Assembly: GCF_036245865.1 (NCBI RefSeq)
Contig: NZ_BTTW01000011.1
Span: 124,001-188,000, forward strand
Reading direction: 5' to 3'
Source: Corallococcus caeni
GTDB taxonomy: Bacteria; Myxococcota; Myxococcia; Myxococcales; Myxococcaceae
Length of the DNA: 64,000 nucleotides
Positions 37,811 to 45,766 of this stretch are shown in pieces. The position numbers and the translations under genes were made by a program. How positions within the stretch are numbered: position 1 is the first letter of the stretch; each line of letters opens with the position of its first letter. The notes below the pieces were generated by a model, which saw only the letters and a list, made by a program, of their open reading frames with translations, did not search any database and had not been told where the DNA came from.

Positions 37811-38727
37811 GCGCTGGAGCCGTGATACGTCTTGCGCAGCTTCAGGGCCGGCACGTCCACCGTGCCGTCCTTGTTGTCCGTGCAGTACCAGAACGAACCG
37901 TGCGGAGCCTGGACGCCGCCCTTCTGCGTGCGCGTCAGGCCGTTGTAGACGGAGCCGGCGATGAGGTAGCGGAACACCTGCGGCGCGGTCGCGCTCACCA
38001 GCGTGTTGTTCTGCTGCATCTCCTTCCAGACCACGCAGTACTGCTTGAGCGCGGCCCAGGCGCCCTTGGCGTAGCGCGGGCTGCCCAGCATCCAGACCTC
38101 CAGCTGCGGACACATCTCCGTGTCACCGTCGTCCGGGTTCGCGTAGTTCATGGCGCCGCAGACTTCGTCCACGCGCATGTCGTTGAGGGTCACGTCGCCC
38201 TGCGCCTGCCACCCCGCCAGCCGGGACAACTGGAAGCGGCGGATGGACAGCGCGTCGTCGCGCGTGAGGGACGGCGCCATGAACGCTGTCGGCTCTGGCA
38301 ACGCGAACGTGCCGCCGCCGTGCGGCCCCACGCCCGCGTCCAGCACGTAGCCGCCCCACGTGTACATGAGGAACAGCGACCACGCGTCCTTCACGAAGGC
38401 CCGGTACGAGGGCGGCGTCGCCAGCGCCAGGCCCCAGTTCAGGATGTCCGTCATCGCCGCGACGGCCCAGTCGTCCGACTCCTGGTACCAGTAGTACCAG
38501 CGATACGCCCGCGTGCCCGCCTTCGCCAGGAACGCCTCCATCCCACGCACGGTGACGTTCTTGTGCGCGGCGAAGTCCCGCTCGTACGTCGCGACCTGCG
38601 CGTCCAGACACCAGAAATAGATTTTGACGCTCTGGCCTGCGCAGCGCGTCGCCAGCGCCTTCGGTGCGTTGATGTCGCGGTTGCGGTCCTGCGGAGGGGG
38701 GCCAATCCAGGTGTAGTGCACGTCCAT
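37804..38727 (-). CDS. Putative GT32-like glycosyltransferase-fold protein
   Basis: A 307-residue protein that begins HYTWIGPPPQDRNRD, like the HFIWIG start of Och1/TcdB-type glycosyltransferases, and has KDAWSLFLMYTWGGYVLDAGV where these enzymes have SDxxRxxxLyxyGGxYxDxD. The DxD metal motif is replaced by LDAGV, so it may be inactive or use a different metal site. Five scattered cysteines. Family assignment is tentative. It directly precedes nothing on its strand; aat ends 11 bp upstream. Confidence 0.55.
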   Translation of the reverse strand: MDVHYTWIGPPPQDRNRDINAPKALATRCAGQSVKIYFWCLDAQVATYERDFAAHKNVTVRGMEAFLAKAGTRAYRWYYWYQESDDWAVAAMTDILNWGLALATPPSYRAFVKDAWSLFLMYTWGGYVLDAGVGPHGGGTFALPEPTAFMAPSLTRDDALSIRRFQLSRLAGWQAQGDVTLNDMRVDEVCGAMNYANPDDGDTEMCPQLEVWMLGSPRYAKGAWAALKQYCVVWKEMQQNNTLVSATAPQVFRYLIAGSVYNGLTRTQKGGVQAPHGSFWYCTDNKDGTVDVPALKLRKTYHGSSAQ

Positions 38728-38737
38728 CCGGTGAAGC

Positions 38738-39424
38738 CTACTCGGTCCACGGCCCCCGCCGCGTCGGCTCCTTCAACGCCTGCTCCAGCGCCGCGAGGAA
38801 GCGCTTGCGCGGCCAGGACTCCGCGCCGAAGCGCTCCAGGTGCTCCGTCTCCACCTGGCAGTCGATGAGCTGGAAACCCCAGCCCTTGAAGCGCTCCACC
38901 GCCGTGGCGAACGCCACCTTCGACGCGTCCGGCGCCAGCGCGAACATGCTCTCCCCGAAGTACGCCGCGCCCAGCGACACGCCGTACAGCCCGCCCACCA
39001 GCACCTCGCCGTGCCACGCCTCCACCGAGTGCGCCAGCCCCAGCTCGTGCAGCCGGATGTACGCCTGCTTCATGGCGTCGGTAATCCACGTGCCGTCCTG
39101 CCCCGGCCGGTGCACGCGCGAGCACGCGTCGATGACCTTCGCGAACACGGTGTCGTAGCGCACCGTGTACGTGCCCCGGTTCATCACCTTGCGCAGCGAA
39201 CGGCCCACGTGGATTTTCGCCGGCTCCAGCACGAAGCGGGGGTCGGGCGAGTGCCACAGGATGGGCTGCCCCTCGCTGTACCAGGGGAAGATGCCCTGCG
39301 AGTAGGCCGCCACCAGCCGCTCGGGGCGCAGGTCGCCGCCCACCGCGAGCAGGCCGCTCTTGTCCGCCTTGGAGGGCGGGGGGAACAGCTCCGGCTCGTC
39401 GTCACTCAGCAGGTAGATGGGCAC
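38738..39424 (-). CDS. aat: Leucyl/phenylalanyl-tRNA-protein transferase Aat
   Basis: A 228-residue enzyme adding Leu/Phe to proteins with N-terminal Arg/Lys, marking them for ClpAP (N-degron pathway). Conserved stretches: LLAVGGDLRPERLVAAYSQGIFPWYSEGQPILWHSPDPR, VHRPGQDGTWITDAMKQAY, and GGLYGVSLGAAYFGESMFA. Complete. It ends close to the next minus-strand gene, so the two may share a transcript. Confidence 0.95.
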   Translation of the reverse strand: MPIYLLSDDEPELFPPPSKADKSGLLAVGGDLRPERLVAAYSQGIFPWYSEGQPILWHSPDPRFVLEPAKIHVGRSLRKVMNRGTYTVRYDTVFAKVIDACSRVHRPGQDGTWITDAMKQAYIRLHELGLAHSVEAWHGEVLVGGLYGVSLGAAYFGESMFALAPDASKVAFATAVERFKGWGFQLIDCQVETEHLERFGAESWPRKRFLAALEQALKEPTRRGPWTE

Positions 39425-39438
39425 GCGCGCGCCCCAGT

Positions 39439-40281
39439 CTAGCGGGACACGTTGAGCTTCACGTCACCCTTGAGGAGGAAGGGGACCTGCAGCATGGGGC
39501 CCTTCACCTCGCCCTTCACGCTGTAGGGCAGGACGCCCTTGGAGATGAGCCCCTTCACGCCTGGGCCCCAGGACTGCGCCGTCACGGCGATCTCCACCGG
39601 GTACACGCCCGTGGCGGACGCATCCACCGTGTCCGCCTGGGCGGCGGTGCCCTCCTCCAGGGGGCGGTCCGCGACGGTGACCTGGTAGGTCAGCGAGTCG
39701 AGCCGCAGCGGGAACGGGTTCGGGTTGCGCACGCCCAGCCGCAGGTTGATCTGCACCTCCTCCGCCGAGTAGCGGGCCGCGTCCAGGCTCTCCACGACGA
39801 CCTCCGGCAGGTGGGGCACGCGCACCGCGCGGCTGGCGGCGAAGGGCAGGGTGTCCTCGCTGTCGCCGGAGCGCACCACCAGCGTGCCGCGCAGGGCGAT
39901 GAGCACCGTGCCGCCCTGGGCGCTCAGGCGGGCCAGGTCCTCCGGGCTCTTCACGTAGGCGGACTTCTCCTCGATGGAGAAGTCCGCGGGCGTGCCCGGG
40001 GCGAACGGCACCCCCAGCTTCGTGGAGCCCGTCTTCACCACCTGCCCGTCGGCGACGAGCTCGTAGTCCGCGCGCTCCACGACGCCGGTGGCGGCGCCGG
40101 TGATTTGTCCGGTGTAGCGCACGGAGGCGTCGGTGAGCCCCTGGGAGACGACGGTGGTCTCCTGGGCCGTCAGGGCGGGGGGGCCGCCGGAGCGGACCGG
40201 GGCGGAGGCGCACCCGGCGGAGAGGGCGAACAGCGCGGACACCAGGGTCATCAGGCAGGTCGAGCGATTCACGCAGGACAT
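39439..40281 (-). CDS. LEA-type-2 domain lipoprotein, two domains
   Basis: A 280-residue lipoprotein (lipobox LSAGC after a long hydrophobic stretch). It holds a first beta domain (about 45-140) and a second clear LEA-14/WHy domain (about 150-270; VQINLRLGVRNPNPFPLRLDSLTYQVTVADRPLEEG). The ATG at 40281 has no clear ribosome site; the ATG at 40251 is the alternative. It is divergent from the metallopeptidase gene and 14 bp upstream of aat on the same strand. Confidence 0.8.
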   Translation of the reverse strand: MSCVNRSTCLMTLVSALFALSAGCASAPVRSGGPPALTAQETTVVSQGLTDASVRYTGQITGAATGVVERADYELVADGQVVKTGSTKLGVPFAPGTPADFSIEEKSAYVKSPEDLARLSAQGGTVLIALRGTLVVRSGDSEDTLPFAASRAVRVPHLPEVVVESLDAARYSAEEVQINLRLGVRNPNPFPLRLDSLTYQVTVADRPLEEGTAAQADTVDASATGVYPVEIAVTAQSWGPGVKGLISKGVLPYSVKGEVKGPMLQVPFLLKGDVKLNVSR

Positions 40282-40337
40282 TCTGAGGAGGGCAGGGGCT
40301 GCTCCCAAGGGGTTTTCCGCTAGACTGTCCACCAACC

Positions 40338-40982
40338 GTGGCTCCCCGACGTCCCAACTTCAACCGGACCCTGCGCTCCCTCATCCGGGACATCGCCGCG
40401 CGCATGCCCGAGTTCGGGCACGTGAAGGTGGGCCGCATCCTCGTCGTCGCCGGTGAGGCCCGCCGGGCGTCGCGCGGCACGGTGAAGCCCCTGTGCTTCA
40501 AGGGGGGCAAGAGCATCGACAAGGCGGGGCGGCGCAAGCCGGTGGTGCGCATCCGGGGCCGCCGCATCCTGTACTGCATCACGCTGCGCCCGCTCTTCTT
40601 CCGGGGCTCCACCGCGAAGTCGCGGCTGGAGACGCTGATGCACGAGCTCTTCCACATCTCGCTGCGCTTCGACGGCACGCTGCACGCGGGCCGCCGTCAC
40701 GCGAAGCTGGGCGCGGAGTTCGGGCGCCGCCTGCGGCCGCTGGTGCGGCGCTACCTGAAGCTGTGCCCGGAGGCGCTGCTCGCGGACCTGGCGTACTCCG
40801 GCGAGGTGCGAGTCCTCCAGTGGCTGGAGCGTCCAGGCCCGGCCTATCACCCGCGTGCGTCGCACCGCCGCGTGCGCAAGGTCTACACGGAGGAGCAGCT
40901 CTACTCCGGCGTGGCCCGCATGGTGACGCCGCGTCCCCGCGTGGCCCGCGAGGCCCACGTGCGCGACGACAAGGTGCACTGA
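40338..40982 (+). CDS. Putative zinc metallopeptidase, 214 aa
   Basis: A cytoplasmic basic protein with the gluzincin-type HExxH motif HELFH (His102, Glu103, His106). A third ligand could be His116, His121 or Glu127 in LHAGRRHAKLGAEFGRR. The rest is highly basic. No signal peptide. The family resembles bacterial proteins labelled putative metallopeptidase, of unknown target. GTG start; the next gene (hemerythrin) begins 9 bases after the stop. Confidence 0.7.
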   Translation: MAPRRPNFNRTLRSLIRDIAARMPEFGHVKVGRILVVAGEARRASRGTVKPLCFKGGKSIDKAGRRKPVVRIRGRRILYCITLRPLFFRGSTAKSRLETLMHELFHISLRFDGTLHAGRRHAKLGAEFGRRLRPLVRRYLKLCPEALLADLAYSGEVRVLQWLERPGPAYHPRASHRRVRKVYTEEQLYSGVARMVTPRPRVAREAHVRDDKVH

Positions 40983-40991
40983 GGGGCTTGG

Positions 40992-41489
40992 ATGTCCGGC
41001 CCCACCGATTTCGTCAGCCTGGGTGCGCTCCACCGCGACCTGGAGGAGCTGTTCCTCCTGCACCAGGAGGCGCTGATGGGCATGGACCTGCCCGTCGCGC
41101 GTGAACGGCTGTCGCGCTATCGCGAGGCGCTGACGCGGCACCTGGAGGCGGAGGAGGCGCTGCTGCTGCCAGAGCTGCCCCGCGCCGGACGGATTCGCGG
41201 CGCCGCGCCGGAGCTCTTCACCGGCGAGCACCAGCGCATGCGCGAGCTGCTGGCGAAGTGCCAGGACGCCGTGGACGCGCTGGATGCGAGCGCTCCGGAC
41301 TACCGCCGCGCGGTGCTCCGCGTGTTCGACATGGAGAGCACGTTCAAGCACCTGGAGCACCACCACTCGCTGCGCGAGGAGACGTACCTGTTCCCCGCGC
41401 TGGATGGGGTGCTGGGCGAGGAGGAGCGGCGGGCCTTGCTGGCCGCGTTCCTCGCGCGCACGGAAGCTTCTACTTCTCCGCAACCGTGA
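40992..41489 (+). CDS. Hemerythrin-domain protein (cytoplasmic)
   Basis: A 165-residue four-helix bundle with iron-ligand histidines and glutamates: H14 in ALHRDLEELF, RHLEAEEALLLPEL, GEHQRMREL, and LEHHHSLREETYLFPAL. Such proteins sense or scavenge O2/NO or store iron. Only weakly similar to its convergent neighbour, with which it overlaps by 20 bp; both are four-helix hemerythrin-like, suggesting an old pairing. Confidence 0.82.
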   Translation: MSGPTDFVSLGALHRDLEELFLLHQEALMGMDLPVARERLSRYREALTRHLEAEEALLLPELPRAGRIRGAAPELFTGEHQRMRELLAKCQDAVDALDASAPDYRRAVLRVFDMESTFKHLEHHHSLREETYLFPALDGVLGEEERRALLAAFLARTEASTSPQP

Positions 41490-42180
41490 ACCGGGCGAGG
41501 TCGTGGATGCCGAGGTCGCGCTCCAGCTGGGCCACCTCCTTGAGCGCGTTCTCGAAACCGTTGCTCCCCAGCAGCCGGTGCTCCTGCTCCTCGAAGCGCT
41601 CGCCGAGCTCGTCGAATTGCTTCTCGTCGAAGAGGTTGCGGAACGCGGGGAACAGGACCGTGTCCTCCCGCGCGGCGTGCGGCTCATACATGCGGATGAA
41701 CCCGGTGAGCTGCCGCGCGACGTCGGCCCTCTGCTGGGGTTGCGTGAGTGCGTCGCGCCCGGAGGTCGCGGCCAGGAGTGCCTCGGTCACCTTGCGCCCG
41801 GCGGCGTGCTGAACGAGCAGCACCTGCACGAGCTCCTTCTGCTGGCCCGCCTTCACCAGCCGGGGGAAGACCTCCGTCTCCTCCGTCTTCTCGTGGTAGC
41901 CCTCAGCGAAGTCGCGCATGAGGCGGGCGGCCCGGGCGAGCACCTCCACGGGGGCCTTCTCTTCACGAAGGCCGAGGCGCCGAGCGACTTCGGCGTACAC
42001 CAGGAGCGTGCGGCGGATGATGCCGTGCTCGCGCATCAGGTCCTCGGTGGCGTTCACCTCCGCGGGCTTTGACTTGCCCTCCGCCTTGGGCGTCGCGGCG
42101 ACGGCATCGCTTGCCGTGGCTCCAACACCCAGCAGTACGACCGCGGACAGGAAGCCGCGGCGGCTGGACGCTTCATTCAT
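41470..42180 (-). CDS. Exported hemerythrin-like protein with Tat-type signal
   Basis: A 236-residue exported protein. The start MNEASSRRGFLSAVVLLG carries a twin-arginine-like SRRGFLS motif; GAGGAG lies 7 bases ahead of this ATG, favouring it over the ATG two codons upstream. The four-helix hemerythrin-like core shows REHGIIRRTLL, YHEKTEETEVFPRL, LVQHAAGRKV and YEPHAAREDTVLFPAFRNLF. Probably acts in the periplasm with bound iron. The Tat route fits a cofactor-loaded protein. Confidence 0.78.
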   Translation of the reverse strand: MNEASSRRGFLSAVVLLGVGATASDAVAATPKAEGKSKPAEVNATEDLMREHGIIRRTLLVYAEVARRLGLREEKAPVEVLARAARLMRDFAEGYHEKTEETEVFPRLVKAGQQKELVQVLLVQHAAGRKVTEALLAATSGRDALTQPQQRADVARQLTGFIRMYEPHAAREDTVLFPAFRNLFDEKQFDELGERFEEQEHRLLGSNGFENALKEVAQLERDLGIHDLARFTVAEK

Positions 42181-42433
42181 GGCCATGCTCCTCGAGCGAG
42201 CGTGTCGGGGCGGGCTCAGGAGGTCTCGGCCGCTCACGGTGACACAAGATCCACGGCGTGGCCGCGTTGCACAATTGGACTCCGAACGCGGATGTCGACC
42301 AATCGCCAGCAGGTCTGGGCGTGGCGGGGAGGGCGGGCGGGCAGGGGGGCCTTGGTCTGCTCGGCTCTGCCCGGGGTCAGGGCGTGCGTGCTGTCTTCTC
42401 GCTCGCGGTGGCTCGAAACGAGGTTTCCTCCTG

Positions 42434-44074
42434 GTGGGACGCGGCGTCTGGGTGTGGTGCTGGGCGCTCGTGGCCCTGCTGGGGCTCGCGGGCTGCGACC
42501 CGGGCGCGGAGCTGACGCCCTGTGCCGCGGACTGCGAGGGCGCGGCCTGCGCGGCCTGTGTCACGTCCCTTCCCGAGGAGACCGCCCGGCCCTCGCTCGC
42601 GTGTGATCAGCTCCCCGCGCCGTCACGGTGCCTGGGGCCTCGCGTGCTGGAGCGGTGTGAAGGCGGCGCCGTGCACCGGGAGGACTGCGCGGAGGACACG
42701 ACCTGTGTCGAAGCGCCCGAGGTCGCCTGTGTTTCGGGCACGGCGTGTGTCGACGGTGTCTCGCGATGCACGGAGTCGCGGACCCTGCAGGTGTGCACGA
42801 ACGGCCGCTGGGTCACGCGGGCCTGTGACGTGGCCTGTACCGCCGCGCCGGGCCGGGGCTTCTGTGGAGCGCCCGGGCCCACGCTGAGCGGCACGGTGCG
42901 CTACGCACGCCGCTTCCCGGATGCGGAGTTCCGCACGTGGGCCCTGGAGTGGGACCCCGTGCCCGCGCGGGGCTTCCTCATCGTGTCGTTCCAGGGCACG
43001 AAGGTGCTCGACTCGCAGGTGACGGATGACGCTGGCCGCTTCACGCTGAAGGTGTCCTCCGCTTCCGGTGAGGACGACCGCGTCGTCGTGTACGCGGCGG
43101 GACGGGGACGTGACGGCGCGGTGGCCTACGCGGTGGCGGATCCAGCGTTGACGGGGGCGCAGTCGGTGACGACGGTGCCGGGCGAAGCGGCGCGCATCTG
43201 GAGTTGGTCGCGCACGACGCGCGAGCTGTCCGGACGACCCGACTTCACCCTCACCGAGTCCGAAGGTTCCGGCGCGGCGGCGGTGTTCGACGTGCTGGGC
43301 ACGGCCTGGCGCCGGATGCGCGAGCGCTACGGCGGACGCGACGGGCTGCCCGTGGTGGCGTGGTTGGGCTTCGGGACGACCTGGTCCTGCGGTGCGTGCT
43401 TCGCGCCCTGGCCGGTGACGGCTTTGGGCCGGAATTGGGAGTCGCAGGTGTGGCTGCCGGGGGACTCGGATGCGGCGTGGTGGTCGGACGCGATGGTGAT
43501 GCACGAGCTGGGGCACTGGGTGATGGCCAGCCGGGGCACCAGCCCGGAGGAGGGCGGTCCGCACTTCGTGGGCGTGCCCACGTTCCCGGGACAGGCGTGG
43601 AGCGAGGGCTGGGCCACGTGGTTCAGCGCGGACGCGCGCCGCAGTCCCCGCTACTTCGACCGGCAGGGCGGGACGATGTTCTGGGTGGACCTGTCCGCGC
43701 GAGCCTCCTCGGTCAGCCCCTGGACGCGGCCCCGCGCGGAGGCCGGTCTGCTCCAGTCCGTGGACGAGAACGAGGTGGCCGCCATCCTCTACCGTGCAGC
43801 CACCGGCACCTCGTCGAGCCAGCCCCTCTACGACGCGCTCTCCGCGCCCGCGATGAACCGGTCACCCTGGGCGCGCGGCTACACGCGGCACACCTGGAAG
43901 CGAGATGAGAAGGGAGCGCTCACGGACGTGGTGGACACGGGCAGACCTTCACCGTGCCTCGCGGACTTCCTGGACGCGCTGATGTGCCAGGGCTTCCCGC
44001 GCACCCTGGTGGACGCGGCGACAGACCCCGCCACCGCCTTCCCGTACCCCAGCCACGAGCCCCTGTGCCCATGA
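42434..44074 (+). CDS. Cysteine-rich lipoprotein with HExxH zinc metalloprotease domain
   Basis: A 546-residue lipoprotein: signal VWCWALVALLGLAGC; a Cys-rich part (about 20-150, some 18 cysteines in repeated CxxG/ExC patterns); a short beta domain (about 155-245; DSQVTDDAGRFTLKVSS); then a peptidase domain with MHELGHWVM (His357, Glu358, His361) and a third-ligand candidate Glu391 in SEGWATW. Start is GTG at 42434 (Arg at position 3 of the signal); the reading frame continues far upstream but without a signal sequence. A surface protease for prey proteins or matrix is likely. Confidence 0.78.
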   Translation: MGRGVWVWCWALVALLGLAGCDPGAELTPCAADCEGAACAACVTSLPEETARPSLACDQLPAPSRCLGPRVLERCEGGAVHREDCAEDTTCVEAPEVACVSGTACVDGVSRCTESRTLQVCTNGRWVTRACDVACTAAPGRGFCGAPGPTLSGTVRYARRFPDAEFRTWALEWDPVPARGFLIVSFQGTKVLDSQVTDDAGRFTLKVSSASGEDDRVVVYAAGRGRDGAVAYAVADPALTGAQSVTTVPGEAARIWSWSRTTRELSGRPDFTLTESEGSGAAAVFDVLGTAWRRMRERYGGRDGLPVVAWLGFGTTWSCGACFAPWPVTALGRNWESQVWLPGDSDAAWWSDAMVMHELGHWVMASRGTSPEEGGPHFVGVPTFPGQAWSEGWATWFSADARRSPRYFDRQGGTMFWVDLSARASSVSPWTRPRAEAGLLQSVDENEVAAILYRAATGTSSSQPLYDALSAPAMNRSPWARGYTRHTWKRDEKGALTDVVDTGRPSPCLADFLDALMCQGFPRTLVDAATDPATAFPYPSHEPLCP

Positions 44075-44166
44075 CGTCCCCGCGAAGCGGAAGCCCCGCG
44101 CCCGTGTCCCCGTGCCCATGAAGCTTCCACGTTCGATGCCGCGAAGCCGGCGAGCCGTGCCCATGA
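44065..44166 (+). repeat. Three-copy GTGCCCATGA tandem element
   Basis: The 10-mer GTGCCCATGA occurs at 44065-44074 (containing the protease stop), 44112-44121 and 44157-44166 (containing the chosen start of the next gene), spaced 47 and 45 bases. The sequence between copies is also partly repeated (CGCGAAGC units). The duplications seem to have created alternative GTG/ATG starts for the next gene. Confidence 0.75.
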
Positions 44167-44957
44167 ACCTCCTTCGTCCCCTGATGCGCAAACGCGTGGC
44201 GGGGGCGGTGCTGGCCCTGGCGCTGGTCGGCGCGCTGTCGGCGGGGATGGCAGCCGGCGTGGACCGCGTGCGGCGCAAGAAGTCGCCGCGCGCTTCGGAG
44301 CCACCACCCCAGGCGAAGGAGAAGCCCGTCCACGCCTCGTCGCCGACGCTCCTCGCGTCCGCGCGGTCGGTGGCGCTTCCCTCGCACGGGATGGGGCCCT
44401 GGGACCTCCCGTCGCACGATCGCCACGATTCCCGGCCCGCCCCCGTGAAGCCGCACACCCCGGACACGGTGGCCGCCCCCAGCGCCATCGCGCTCACGCG
44501 AGGCCCGGAGGACGGCGCCACGGCGACGGACAGCACGGCGCCTGAGCCCACGGTGCTCCCCGCCACGGCCCGCATCCCCGCTCCGCTGCACGTCTCCTGG
44601 CGCGTGGTGGATGCCAGCGCGGACACGGTTCGGCTCGTCGCCCGGTTCGACCGGAGCCCGGGCTTCACCGCGCCCGTGCAGGTCTCCCTGCGCGTGCCGC
44701 CGCGGACCGTCCTTCGCGAAGGCCCCACCGCGCCCATCGTCCTGGACGGGGACACACTCGAAGTGCCCTGGACCCTGGGCCTGCCCGCGGGCGCGAGCCC
44801 CGATGACGACCTCGTGCTGCTGGCGAGCGCCGGAGGCGAGTCCTTCGGCGTCCACGCGGAGGCGCGCTACCGCTTCGGCAGGACGCTCGCGGAGTCACCC
44901 CGGCCCGCGCCCACGGGGCCGGCGCTGCCGGGGGAACTCATGCGTTCGCGCGAGTAA
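44163..44957 (+). CDS. Exported Pro-rich protein, unknown function
   Basis: A 264-residue protein with an N-terminal hydrophobic segment (AVLALALVGALSAGMAAGV), a Pro/His/Lys-rich disordered stretch (about 45-120), and a C-terminal beta-sandwich-like part (about 135-235; LHVSWRVVDASADTVRLVARFDRSPG...VQVSLRVPPRTV). No cysteine. Three repeats of GTGCCCATG give other possible starts (44112, 44118); 44163 is chosen as nearest the hydrophobic segment. Confidence 0.6.
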   Translation: MNLLRPLMRKRVAGAVLALALVGALSAGMAAGVDRVRRKKSPRASEPPPQAKEKPVHASSPTLLASARSVALPSHGMGPWDLPSHDRHDSRPAPVKPHTPDTVAAPSAIALTRGPEDGATATDSTAPEPTVLPATARIPAPLHVSWRVVDASADTVRLVARFDRSPGFTAPVQVSLRVPPRTVLREGPTAPIVLDGDTLEVPWTLGLPAGASPDDDLVLLASAGGESFGVHAEARYRFGRTLAESPRPAPTGPALPGELMRSRE

Positions 44958-44976
44958 CCTGGACTCAATCCAGGTT
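44956..44976. terminator. Bidirectional hairpin between convergent genes
   Basis: AACCTGGA (44956-44963) and TCCAGGTT (44969-44976), 5-base loop. It overlaps the stops of both convergent genes. Without a long T-run it is a weak or factor-assisted terminator for both strands. Confidence 0.5.
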
Positions 44977-45678
44977 GAAGTACACCTCGTCCATGGCGCC
45001 GTGGAACTGGTCGTTGTTGTTCCCCGCGCTCTTGGCCCCGATGCCGACGGACTGGCCCGTGGGGTTGATGTCGTAGGTGCTGGCGAGCAGCGCGCTGCCC
45101 CGGGCCACGTTGTCGATGAGGATGGTCAACGTGGTGCTGGTGCGCTGACACGTCACCTTGTGCCAGACGCCATCCGCGATGCCCACGGAGGACTTCACGA
45201 TGACGGCGTCCGCGCCGCCGGTGGTGCGCACCACGCAGCTGGGCTTGCCCGTCACCGCGTCGTCCAGCTGCAGCTTCCACTGGGGCGTGGAGGAGAGCCC
45301 CTTCTGCACCAGGTTGGAGCCGTGGTCCGTGCTCAGCTCCGCGAGCGTCACGCGAACGCGCGCCCCGAAGGAGAACAGCGCCGTGCCCGGGTTGAGCGAC
45401 ACGGAGTCCGCCGCGCTGATGAACGCCTTCGCGCACGTCGTCCCAACACAGACGGCGGGGAAGCGCACGCCCTGGCCCTCGTAGCCCGCCGCCTCCACCG
45501 TCACGGTGCCGCCGTTGGACGCCTGCACGGTGCCCGTGTGGCCCTTGCCGCTGTCGTCCACCACGGTCGTCACCGGGTCGGACACCGACTCGAACTTGTA
45601 ACGCAGCTTCTGGCTCACCGCGCCCGCCGTCAGCGGGCCCAGCAGCAATACCGCGGCGAATCCCATCCGCACCTTCAT
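44965..45678 (-). CDS. Secreted LamG/concanavalin-like protein
   Basis: A 237-residue exported protein with a signal peptide (GFAAVLLLGPLTAGAVS) and an excellent GGGGAGGT ribosome site. The mature part is a LamG-like jelly-roll: YKFESVSDPVTTVVDDSGKGHTGTV at the start, WHKVTCQRTSTTLTILIDN near the end and FHGAMDEVYFNLD at the C-terminus, as in laminin-G carbohydrate-binding modules. It likely binds surface polysaccharide. It lies 88 bases after the eight-gene operon but is separated from it by a hairpin. Confidence 0.8.
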   Translation of the reverse strand: MKVRMGFAAVLLLGPLTAGAVSQKLRYKFESVSDPVTTVVDDSGKGHTGTVQASNGGTVTVEAAGYEGQGVRFPAVCVGTTCAKAFISAADSVSLNPGTALFSFGARVRVTLAELSTDHGSNLVQKGLSSTPQWKLQLDDAVTGKPSCVVRTTGGADAVIVKSSVGIADGVWHKVTCQRTSTTLTILIDNVARGSALLASTYDINPTGQSVGIGAKSAGNNNDQFHGAMDEVYFNLD

Positions 45679-45740
45679 GACGTACCTCCCCAGGGACTGC
45701 GTGAGCGTGCCACTCCAGCACGGACTCAACCCCTGGGGGA

Positions 45741-45758
45741 GCGGGGAGACTTCCCCGC
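45741..45758 (-). terminator. Hairpin at end of the Glt/Nfs-like operon
   Basis: GCGGGGA (45741-45747) and TCCCCGC (45752-45758) with a 4-base loop, starting 8 bases after the last operon stop (minus strand). A CCCCTGGGG follows. No T-run; probably a factor-assisted terminator separating the operon from the LamG gene. Confidence 0.45.
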
Positions 45759-45766
45759 CGCGCACG

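Noticed and set aside
41918-42433. Upstream extension of the metalloprotease lipoprotein
   Set aside because: It overlaps the exported hemerythrin gene antisense and lacks a signal; a lipobox signal begins at 42434.
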